Below, piece by piece: positions 17,594 to 25,807 of a DNA stretch of 64,000 bases (position 1 is the stretch's first letter; each line of letters starts with the position of its first letter). The translations under genes and the position numbers were made by a program. The stretch lies in the NCBI RefSeq assembly GCF_051201015.1, contig NZ_JBPEHI010000014.1, one strand, 5' to 3'. The DNA comes from Petrimonas sulfuriphila. GTDB lineage: Bacteria > Bacteroidota > Bacteroidia > Bacteroidales > Dysgonomonadaceae. The notes beneath the pieces were generated by a model. That model did no database searches. It was given only the letters and a program-made list of their open reading frames with translations, and was not told where the DNA came from.

Positions 17594-20380
17594 TTAGTTC
17601 TCAAAGATATAGTTTCCCGAATTAATTTCAAACAGAATGTACCCGTTTTTTTTGCCCGTTTCGGTTGCAAAACCGGAACTTTCACGTATTTCCCTACCGG
17701 ATTCATCGGGGAAATAAACGGTTGCTGCGCAATTGGGTGGAATGGTAACGGAGAGCGTCGTTTTACCGTTTTCTCTTTTCCAATGTGATTGAATCATACC
17801 GGCAGGAGAGTTGAAGCCTGCTTTTGCCCATGAAACGTGCTCTTCTGCAAATTTTGGGACGCGGATATCGAACTTTCTGAATCCAGGCGAATCGTCTCTT
17901 CTGCGGATTCCGGCTACACCGTCTATGTACCATGCGCCGGGATAGAGATAGGAGCTGTGTAAAAGTGAATGGCCGGGTAAGTCTTTCTCCCACATTTCCC
18001 AAATGGTAGTGGCACCGTTTTCGCGCATTAGCCCCCAGCTGGGGTAGGTGGTTTGCGATGTCATGGAGTAGAGGAGGTCGTTGCGGCCTTCTTCGCGCAA
18101 TACCTTGAAAAGCATCGCACCGCCGGTAATTCCCACATCGATGTGACCGTTGCGGCTGACGAGGATTTCTTTTTCGAGCCGTTTCATCACCAACGGACGG
18201 AGTGCTGCCGGCATTATGTCTCCGTATAACGCTGCAGAGAGGCTTCGCATGGTTTTATCGGAATAATTGTGGTCATCGGCGTGGAAGTATTTGTTGTGAA
18301 GGGCTTTGCTCGATACCTCAGCCTGGCGCTTCCATTTCTGCGCTTCAGTGGCTTTTCCAATAGCTTCGGCCACTTTCGCACCTGTCTTTAAGTTGTAAAT
18401 CCAGTAACAGTTATTGAAAAACAGGTTTTCATCGGAATAGTTGTTCATCCCTTGTGTGGTTGCACCGGGCCAAAGCCAGTCGCCCAAAAAATCCCACCGG
18501 CCGCCGTATCGTTTGAGTAGATTATTTTCCACATGGGTGTCCAGAAAAGCGAGCCAGCCTTTTATCATCTCGAAATTTTCCTCAAGTACCCGCACATCAC
18601 CCTGGTATTGGTACATGAACCAGGGTAGGGTAACCACAATTCCGCCCCAAGCAGGGCCGCCGCCGCCGTGATAGGTGGGTGCCGTCTGGGGCAATATACC
18701 CCCGCCGAGTCTTCTGCCGCTGCCTTCCTTCTTGCGCGCCCAGTCTGGATCGTTCATGTTTCCGACCATCGGTTCGGTCCCTTGTACATCCCGCCAATCT
18801 TCGAGCCATTTGTTGTAGAACGCGCCCAGCTGATAATTCAGCATTCCGGTTTCGGATGTGGCGTGGGCGTCACCACCGTAGCCGAACCGTTCACGTTGCG
18901 GGCAGTCAACAACGTACCCGCCGAGAGACAGATTCTCGAATGTCCAGTTTACGGTATTGTAAATCCAGTTTTGCAACGGATCGGAACATTCAAACGTGGT
19001 GGCATCCGCGAAATTGGTGCGGATCATCCAGCCTTTTATATCTTCTATTTTCGGAGCCGATTTTAGGCCTTTAAGGGTGATCCATCTGCCCGAGCTGTAA
19101 TTAAACCGGTTTTTGAATGTGCCTTTCCCGGAAGGGCCGATGACGTATAAGTTGTATAACCCAAAGGTCATATCGTCCTGCTGGCGTTCAGAAAATTGGA
19201 AACGAACCGTGTCGCCGGGGTTTCCGTCAACGTTGATCTGCGTCCATCCCGCAAAATTTACCCCCATGTCTACCCGGAATGTCCCATCGGGGCGGCTTAC
19301 GATCTCTACGGGTTGAATTTCGTTGAACAGGGTATTTGTTTCCACGCGTTGAGCGGACAGTTTTAGTGCCGGTGTATAAACCGTTGCCCTGTTCCATACC
19401 TGATCATTATAGGTCGCCAGGTTCCAGTTGTCGATTTCTTTGTTGGCATCCCAAATTTCACCACCGTATCCGCCAACGCCAAACCCCCAGTTCCCGATGA
19501 GTTTATTGGGACTGGGATGTGTTTTCCACGACTCGTCGGTGATGATCCTCACCAGTTTTTGGTCGTTCTTTCCGAAAATATCGGTTTGGGCTGTCACAAT
19601 GGGTGTCCGGGGTTTATCGGGAGTGGCATAGGGTGCGTAGATTGCCCAGGATGCTCCCAGCCACAACGCGATGACATTTTTCCCTTGTTTTAACTGCGGA
19701 GCGATGTCGTAGGCAATGTATCGGGCGCGCTGTGTGTGGTCGGTCACAGCCGGTGCCAACACGTGATCGTCTATTTTTTGGCCGTTCACATACACTTCGT
19801 GATAACCTACCGATGCTACAAATAGGGTTGCCCTGGAGGGTTTTTGTTTTAAATCGAAAGATTTTCTGAACCACGGATCAGAAATTTTGTTGGGTCCTGC
19901 CGAAGGGTCATAGATTTCCGTGGTGCCGATCCATTTTGCTGTCCATTCAGCATCATCGAACAGCCCGGTGGTGAAAGACGCTGATTTACTGAATGCAGAT
20001 GGGTTGCCCTTTTCGTCTTTTACTGCAACTTTCCAAAAGTAACTCCGATCAGATTCTAGCTCTTTTCCTTTATAATCAACAAGCTGCATGTTATCTGAAG
20101 AGATCCATCCCGTATCCCAAATATTGCCCTTGTTTTTATCGAGATCCCGTTTCGTCGAGCTAACCAAAATGCGGTACGCTGTCTGCGCCTGGCCGAAAAC
20201 TTGCGGGTTTGCAGTAGCCAACTTCCAGCTAAACCGTGGTTGTCGGACATCCAATCCTGTGGGGTCGACAAGGTATTCTGTGGTTAATTCCATAGGATAT
20301 AAAGCACCTTGCTTCTGGGAAAATATTGAAAAACTGGCTGATAAAAAAATAACTATTAAAAGTAAGTTTCTTGTTCTCAT
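17594..20380 (-). CDS. GH78 alpha-L-rhamnosidase, secreted
   Basis: From the ATG at 20380 this is a 928-residue protein beginning MRTRNLLLIVIFLSASFSIF, a Sec signal without a lipobox Cys, so it is probably periplasmic. A more distal ATG at 20449 would overlap the upstream gene and is rejected. Domains are as in canonical GH78: an Fn3-like module (LDVRQPRFSWKL), two beta-sandwiches (ATLFVASVGYHEVYVNGQKI), and the six-hairpin domain with VDCPQRERFGYGGDAHAT near residue 491. GATTIWEMWEKD lies near 792, and a C-terminal sandwich follows. The GNMNDPDWARKKEGSG region is an insertion not seen in its operon paralogues. Confidence 0.95.
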   Translation of the reverse strand: MRTRNLLLIVIFLSASFSIFSQKQGALYPMELTTEYLVDPTGLDVRQPRFSWKLATANPQVFGQAQTAYRILVSSTKRDLDKNKGNIWDTGWISSDNMQLVDYKGKELESDRSYFWKVAVKDEKGNPSAFSKSASFTTGLFDDAEWTAKWIGTTEIYDPSAGPNKISDPWFRKSFDLKQKPSRATLFVASVGYHEVYVNGQKIDDHVLAPAVTDHTQRARYIAYDIAPQLKQGKNVIALWLGASWAIYAPYATPDKPRTPIVTAQTDIFGKNDQKLVRIITDESWKTHPSPNKLIGNWGFGVGGYGGEIWDANKEIDNWNLATYNDQVWNRATVYTPALKLSAQRVETNTLFNEIQPVEIVSRPDGTFRVDMGVNFAGWTQINVDGNPGDTVRFQFSERQQDDMTFGLYNLYVIGPSGKGTFKNRFNYSSGRWITLKGLKSAPKIEDIKGWMIRTNFADATTFECSDPLQNWIYNTVNWTFENLSLGGYVVDCPQRERFGYGGDAHATSETGMLNYQLGAFYNKWLEDWRDVQGTEPMVGNMNDPDWARKKEGSGRRLGGGILPQTAPTYHGGGGPAWGGIVVTLPWFMYQYQGDVRVLEENFEMIKGWLAFLDTHVENNLLKRYGGRWDFLGDWLWPGATTQGMNNYSDENLFFNNCYWIYNLKTGAKVAEAIGKATEAQKWKRQAEVSSKALHNKYFHADDHNYSDKTMRSLSAALYGDIMPAALRPLVMKRLEKEILVSRNGHIDVGITGGAMLFKVLREEGRNDLLYSMTSQTTYPSWGLMRENGATTIWEMWEKDLPGHSLLHSSYLYPGAWYIDGVAGIRRRDDSPGFRKFDIRVPKFAEEHVSWAKAGFNSPAGMIQSHWKRENGKTTLSVTIPPNCAATVYFPDESGREIRESSGFATETGKKNGYILFEINSGNYIFEN

Positions 20381-20408
20381 ATGATTAAAATTATTTTTCA
20401 GATTGAAC

Positions 20409-22910
20409 CTATCCTTGTCGGTAAGTGCTGATTTTATCCAGGTCGACAAGCTGGTTTTTGCTCCGGTTCTCTATCGTTACTTCATAACCTGCGGGTACAT
20501 CCAACCGATATTGTATTTGGTTATCCACTCTTTTCCATTCGAGCCGGATTACCTCATCTTCCACAGGAATGGAACCGCTGCATTGTTCCAGGTCGAGATC
20601 GGTGAAGCGAAGAACGATTTTCTTGTTCTCATAGTCAATGTTACTGATGCCCAGTACGTCACGGTAAAGCACATGGCCGATGTAGGAGGCAAATCCGTGG
20701 TTGCAGCTGGCCTGGCTGTGTACATTCTCCCAAAGGGTTCCGGTACGTTCGGCCATATAGAAGAAGTACTCCTCGATTTCGGAGATGAGTTGGGACTGGA
20801 GTCCGTACCGGGAAAGGATATCCATCCGGAGATAATTGCCGATAAATGCATTGGCAACGGCCACCTGGGGATAGGTGATGGCGGTGTTGCGGTGCGGCCC
20901 GAATTCATCGGTCAGTTTTTTCCACAAGGCAGGATAACTCTCCGGGGTTGCGATGTTGAAAAAGAAAGCGTAGTACTGGCAAACTTCGGTAATCTGGTCG
21001 GTTACCCGTAAAACCCCGTCTTTTCTTACTGCATTGTCCACAAAAAACTCGCCATTGAAGGATTGTTTCTGTATCTGACTGCGGATATGGTCCGCTTTCA
21101 TTTGCCACGCTTCATTGTCGTAGAGACGCGCCGCACTTTGGAGTGCAGCGCTGTAGAGCATGTTCGTGGGATAGTTCACATCCTGTACGAGGCTGTTGGC
21201 TTTGGACCATTCCACAAAGATCCAGCTTTCCAGTTTTTCCAGCAGTCCGTCTTCGTTTTCGAACTTTTCGAAATATGCCAGCAGATCGGTAATCCGTGTT
21301 TTCAGGTCAGCGACCAGTTGCCTGTCGCCGCCGCGTTTGGCATAATCATCAATCTGAACGATAAACCAGAGTGACCAGTTGGGGATAAATACGCCGTCGT
21401 TGTGATCGGCGGGATAACACATCGGGATCATGCCTTCCGGAAGGAACTCAAATTTCTCCGGCAATGCATAGTTCTCGTAAAAATTATGGGCTACTTTTGA
21501 ATACCCGGTGAATTCTTTCTCCATGATTGCGGTAAAGTAACTGTCACACAGCCAGCCGGCACGCTCCCGCGAGGGACAATCCATAAAAACATCCAGGGCG
21601 TTTTGCCGGTATGTCTGTTTGGCCGCATCATAGATCCGGTTTAATTTTTCGTTGCTGCTGGAGAAGGCAGCATCCGGATGTTCGGGTGCTGCAAACTCCC
21701 TGAGGAAGATTTTTTCTACCCGACAGTCACCTTGTGTAACCAGTATCTTTAGAAATTTAAAGGTGTAGGGTTCGAACGACTCGATGCGGTATTCTCCCGG
21801 CTGAAGTTCGTAGACTACTTGGTTGTTGACGTCGGCCATCCGTTTCTTGCTGATCACATCATCGTCTGTCAGCATCTCATCGAAATGAAACCACACCTCG
21901 GTGGGTTCCGTACAACGAATTACGGCTCCGATGAATCCGGTCTGATTAATGCCGAAGTCGAGGATGGAGAACTCATTCGTTTTCAGATCGATCGTGGTTG
22001 AACCAACATAAGGTGTGTTCAACGATTCTTTCGTCACCGTCTGCAACTCCTGTATGTGCTGTGACGGTACGGCCTCCAACTCTGTTTCAGGATAGCCCTT
22101 GAATTGTTCGCTGATATTTACCAGCGAACGGTCTTTGTAGTATTGCCCCGGTATCTTGCTGGCAAAAGTGCCCCTGGAGTAGAGTTGTACCGGTTTCAGC
22201 AGAGTGTAGGCAGGTTGGTCCACTCCCCGCGGTAAGAGGTTTACTAAGGGCATCGGAACGAGTTTGACCGTTTCCAGGGTCCGGGTCTTGTCCGAACGCC
22301 ATTGGTCGTATCCCTCCTCCAACCGGTAATATTCGGTAAAAGGACGCTGGAAACTATAGCGCTCTACTTTCTGCAGGCGTTCCCTTATTTCGGTGGCCTC
22401 AAAACGGCCGTTTTCACCGGTATGCAGCACCACCTTGCCATCCACCGTTGCCTCTGCCTGTAGAAAGGAGGGCTGGTCGGTGGTGTAATACGTGTTTACG
22501 TTGTACCCGGCTACCTCGATCGCCACGATATTTTCTCCCGCTTTCAGGCGTTCCGAGAGGTCATACCGGTCCACCCGGAAATAACCGTGCCCGGCACGGG
22601 CCGGTCCCGATCCCACAAACTCACCGTTGAGGAAGAGCCTGTAAACAGTAGAAGCCGCAACTCGCAGGATGGCCTCTGAGTGTGGGTCTGCGTTGAAGGT
22701 ACCCCGGAATCCCAGGGTGAGGTTCATCTCTTTTTCGCGGCCTTCTGCCCATACCGGGACAGCTTTGCTCATCAGCTCAGCCGATTCCTCTCCTTTAGTG
22801 TTGTTTGCGACACAGCTTCCCAGCAACAGGACGAGCACGATGACGTAAAAATAACTAATTACGCAGTGATTGCCTGTGACGGATAATTTCGTTTTTTCTT
22901 TTTTCTCCAT
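20409..22910 (-). CDS. Six-hairpin alpha-L-rhamnosidase-like (GH78-like) lipoprotein
   Basis: From the ATG at 22910 the protein has 833 residues with lipobox LGSC. A longer reading from 23003 overlaps the upstream gene and is rejected. N-terminal beta-sandwiches (STVYRLFLNGEFVGSGPARAG) are followed by a six-hairpin domain. Its acid loop is MDCPSRERAGWLCD (near residue 444), with Cys where most GH78 enzymes have Gly. The C-terminal catalytic segment is GTLWENVHSQASCNHGF (near 728) rather than GATTIWE, so it belongs to a divergent subgroup. Rhamnosidase activity is inferred from fold. It lies 23 bp after the previous gene in the operon. Confidence 0.88.
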   Translation of the reverse strand: MEKKEKTKLSVTGNHCVISYFYVIVLVLLLGSCVANNTKGEESAELMSKAVPVWAEGREKEMNLTLGFRGTFNADPHSEAILRVAASTVYRLFLNGEFVGSGPARAGHGYFRVDRYDLSERLKAGENIVAIEVAGYNVNTYYTTDQPSFLQAEATVDGKVVLHTGENGRFEATEIRERLQKVERYSFQRPFTEYYRLEEGYDQWRSDKTRTLETVKLVPMPLVNLLPRGVDQPAYTLLKPVQLYSRGTFASKIPGQYYKDRSLVNISEQFKGYPETELEAVPSQHIQELQTVTKESLNTPYVGSTTIDLKTNEFSILDFGINQTGFIGAVIRCTEPTEVWFHFDEMLTDDDVISKKRMADVNNQVVYELQPGEYRIESFEPYTFKFLKILVTQGDCRVEKIFLREFAAPEHPDAAFSSSNEKLNRIYDAAKQTYRQNALDVFMDCPSRERAGWLCDSYFTAIMEKEFTGYSKVAHNFYENYALPEKFEFLPEGMIPMCYPADHNDGVFIPNWSLWFIVQIDDYAKRGGDRQLVADLKTRITDLLAYFEKFENEDGLLEKLESWIFVEWSKANSLVQDVNYPTNMLYSAALQSAARLYDNEAWQMKADHIRSQIQKQSFNGEFFVDNAVRKDGVLRVTDQITEVCQYYAFFFNIATPESYPALWKKLTDEFGPHRNTAITYPQVAVANAFIGNYLRMDILSRYGLQSQLISEIEEYFFYMAERTGTLWENVHSQASCNHGFASYIGHVLYRDVLGISNIDYENKKIVLRFTDLDLEQCSGSIPVEDEVIRLEWKRVDNQIQYRLDVPAGYEVTIENRSKNQLVDLDKISTYRQG

Positions 22911-22933
22911 AAAATTATTGTTGGTGTGTAGAT

Positions 22934-24571
22934 TTATTTTAGCTGAAATATTTCCGGATATTTTCTGATGAAATAGACCGGAGTACAGCTCCAGGCATGA
23001 CAATAGCTATTCACCGGAAAAAAATTGTAAGGGGAAAGAAAATCGTCATTAGGATCATAGGCCTCCCAAAAGGTATCAGCTCCCTTCTCTAGCATCCCGC
23101 CCCAATATTTTTTTAATTCTTGTTTTGCAAGACTGTGTAACCCGCTATTTATAAGCGATTGAATGTAATAGTGATAAAGATAGGGAGTTCCCGGATAACT
23201 TACATCGCGGGCATGGGAGAGATTCAATAGTGCAGTTTGCGCTTCTTTTGTAGTTGCTACACCGCTTAAAATCATCCATAACTGCGACGCATAAGAAACC
23301 TGATGGTTGATTGTGCCGGCAAAAAAACCGGTTTTCTTATTGTAAAATTTTTTACGTGCCGTGCTTTTCATTTTTTTTATCAACGGAGGAACATTTTTTA
23401 CTTCATCTTCCTTTCCGATCAGTTGTGCCAGCTTATACGTTTCTTGTAAAGCAAAAATGGACACTCCCTGTAAAGGCACTTCTTTGTGTAATCCTTCACG
23501 CCAGTCAATAAAGATCCACCATTCCCTGTTTGCTCTGGCAAAATCCATCAATCCATCCTTGTCTACATATTGATAGATGATGTCCAATTGTTTTTTGGCT
23601 ACTGGCCATAAATCCAAAGCAGTTTGTTTGTCGTTGGTTGCCAGAAGGTAATCTTTAAGGGTTGCATTAAAGAGAAGGGCGTATTCCAATAGGAACAGCC
23701 GTTCATCACCACGGGGTTCCGGTGTTTCATAGATGCAGGGATGCAGGTAGCCATTCCGGTGGCTCAGGCCTGCTAACAAATACAGACAACGCTTTGTCAG
23801 GTCATGTTGCCCGAAAGAATAATTATTGGTCATCGCCTGTAAATACAGGTCGCCTATCCATAACCGTTGGTCTCTTTTGGGCCCGTCCTCGTAAACCGTT
23901 TGCATACATTCTTTTAGAGTGGCTAACCCTGTCTGATCGATTTTTTTTATTATTTCTTCAGTAGAGGGAGCCAGTTCTTGTGGTACAGAGGTTACTGAAG
24001 TACCGGCGTTACATTTTATATCCGATACATAAAAATCATACGAAGGTGACGCGATCAGTTCAATTTTAACATACCTGAAAGAGAGGCGCCGGGGTATGGT
24101 TATCGTTTGTGGCAAGGCAGTAACCGTGACGGTTTCATCCTGAAGCCAGGCTCTACTTAAACTACCCGTGTATGGCTCAAAGGATACTGCCAGTTCCGAT
24201 GGCACTTCACCGAATGTGAATTTTAACCGCAATGGAGCATCCGGGGTTATGTTGGTAGGGCGAATAGAAAACGTAAAATAACCGGTTATATGTTCCTTGA
24301 AATCGAGGATCGTCGATTGATTTTTTTTGAATGTGGTGGAGTAAAATGAATCGATAGCTGAATGAGGAACAATTTTCCAGTGTTGAAAAGAATTTTCATC
24401 GCGGACAATGTCGATTACCCGGACGGGTTTCTTTTCAGTAATCACTAGCTGGGGTTTGTTGTCTTCAGCCTTTTGGAGCCATTCTTGTCGGTACGCTTTA
24501 TAGAAATCTTCCTGAGCATAGGTACTGAACAAGCTAATAGTTAAAATACAAACGATTAAAATAGGTCTCAT
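22934..24571 (-). CDS. Short six-hairpin glycosidase, rhamnosidase-related
   Basis: From the ATG at 24571 this is a 545-residue protein with a Sec signal (LTISLFSTYAQEDF). It has one N-terminal beta-sandwich (about residues 70-200) and a six-hairpin domain, and lacks the Fn3 and second sandwich of full GH78 proteins. The loop at the GH78 acid site is EDGPKRDQRLWIGD (near residue 228), where the usual DCPxRDER becomes DGPKRDQR, with Glu replaced by Gln. KGADTFWEAYDPNDD near the C-terminus matches GATTIWE. It probably acts on a related but distinct sugar, or uses another acid. Family membership beyond fold is uncertain. Confidence 0.85.
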   Translation of the reverse strand: MRPILIVCILTISLFSTYAQEDFYKAYRQEWLQKAEDNKPQLVITEKKPVRVIDIVRDENSFQHWKIVPHSAIDSFYSTTFKKNQSTILDFKEHITGYFTFSIRPTNITPDAPLRLKFTFGEVPSELAVSFEPYTGSLSRAWLQDETVTVTALPQTITIPRRLSFRYVKIELIASPSYDFYVSDIKCNAGTSVTSVPQELAPSTEEIIKKIDQTGLATLKECMQTVYEDGPKRDQRLWIGDLYLQAMTNNYSFGQHDLTKRCLYLLAGLSHRNGYLHPCIYETPEPRGDERLFLLEYALLFNATLKDYLLATNDKQTALDLWPVAKKQLDIIYQYVDKDGLMDFARANREWWIFIDWREGLHKEVPLQGVSIFALQETYKLAQLIGKEDEVKNVPPLIKKMKSTARKKFYNKKTGFFAGTINHQVSYASQLWMILSGVATTKEAQTALLNLSHARDVSYPGTPYLYHYYIQSLINSGLHSLAKQELKKYWGGMLEKGADTFWEAYDPNDDFLSPYNFFPVNSYCHAWSCTPVYFIRKYPEIFQLK

Positions 24572-24584
24572 TCTTTCTTTTAGG

Positions 24585-25787
24585 TCATTGGTTATTATTT
24601 CCGGGGAAAACATGTTTTACAGCTTCCAGATATCCGTATTCCCAAACAGTGTCCGGTTCCAGGTAACTCCCTTCCGACCATTCGTTCCATGCGTTTAAGG
24701 TAATTATTTTGGGTTCGATGGAGTTGTTGTCGACAAACTTTTTTGCTTTAATCAGATACTTCTCAAACTTTTGAGGTGTGGAGTTATCTATGTATCCTGC
24801 TTTAAAAAGAAAACGAGGATTGGCGTCCCAGCTGATTGTTACATTTGGGAAATAGGTCATGGAAAAGTCGTTGTTGAATTTATCCCACATACCGGTGGAT
24901 GCATCTCCCCACACTTCGTAATCTCCGTCAGGATTTTGCAGGTGAGCCCAACAATAGTTTGTTAAGCTTTTGAATCCGAAAAATTCCAGTACTTTGTTCT
25001 GACTCTCTATACTGTCTCCGGGTACCCCCACAAGGGTTGAGGGTAATGCTCCCCATAAAACAGCTTGCAAATGCAGTCCTGAAAATCCGGCCTCTTTCGT
25101 TTTCCGGGTGAAATAATCCAACGCCTCTTTGGTTTTTTCAGCCCCTCCTAAACCATGGATGAGTGTATTTAACTCGTAAATGCAGAAGACAGGTTCATCG
25201 TTTATCTTTAAATAGGAAGGTTCTTTAAAATAGCGGGAAATGACCCGGTCCACCACAATGTTAAATTGTTCCCTGTTCACTTCTCCATCCCAGATAACTG
25301 AATCTATATTGGGATTATCTACGTCCCAATATGTTGTTGCATCGTGATTGGCCCACATTAAGTAGAAGTTCATCCGATTGTTGTTCGCTTTTAAAAATCC
25401 ATTGTTTACGGCATCCTCCAGGAAAGGTTTATTCTCGTACCAGTACCAATCGAAAATAAAAGTATTCACTCCGTAATCGAGTGCGGCATCAATCTTTTTG
25501 CCCATATCCTCCGGATCTGCCTCGTCCAGGTATCCCCATAAAGGGACTTTCGGTTGTTGATGGCCTTCTTCTTTAGGTACAGCATTATAAATGATCTCCC
25601 ATTCCCCTTTTTTATCGGGGAACAGAAATTCAGCGCGCGGTTCGTAATGGTATGCCGGCCAGTAAAAGGCTGCCAGAATATATTCTGATTCCTGACCGTT
25701 GTTTTTCCTGTTGTTGCTTGTGCACGAAGAGATAAGAAGAGCAACCAAAAACAGGAAGAGATTAAGTGAAAATTTAAATGTTCTCAT
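24585..25787 (-). CDS. GH99/WbsX-like glycosidase lipoprotein
   Basis: This 400-residue protein has lipobox ISSC (Cys near residue 22). It starts its catalytic domain with LAAFYWPAYHYEPR and has KIDAALDYGVNTFIFDWYWYENKP, ISWDANPRF and, near the end, TLNAWNEWSEGSYLEPD. These are the marks of the WbsX/GH99-like TIM-barrel group; the NEWSEG glutamates align in spirit with the acidic EWHE site of GH99 endo-mannosidases. WbsX itself is annotated as a glycosyltransferase, but lipoprotein export and a PUL setting favour a glycosidase. It is the only enzyme in this run from a family with endo-acting members. Substrate unknown. Confidence 0.85.
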   Translation of the reverse strand: MRTFKFSLNLFLFLVALLISSCTSNNRKNNGQESEYILAAFYWPAYHYEPRAEFLFPDKKGEWEIIYNAVPKEEGHQQPKVPLWGYLDEADPEDMGKKIDAALDYGVNTFIFDWYWYENKPFLEDAVNNGFLKANNNRMNFYLMWANHDATTYWDVDNPNIDSVIWDGEVNREQFNIVVDRVISRYFKEPSYLKINDEPVFCIYELNTLIHGLGGAEKTKEALDYFTRKTKEAGFSGLHLQAVLWGALPSTLVGVPGDSIESQNKVLEFFGFKSLTNYCWAHLQNPDGDYEVWGDASTGMWDKFNNDFSMTYFPNVTISWDANPRFLFKAGYIDNSTPQKFEKYLIKAKKFVDNNSIEPKIITLNAWNEWSEGSYLEPDTVWEYGYLEAVKHVFPGNNNQ

Positions 25788-25807
25788 TTCCTTATGCTAT
25801 CATTAAA

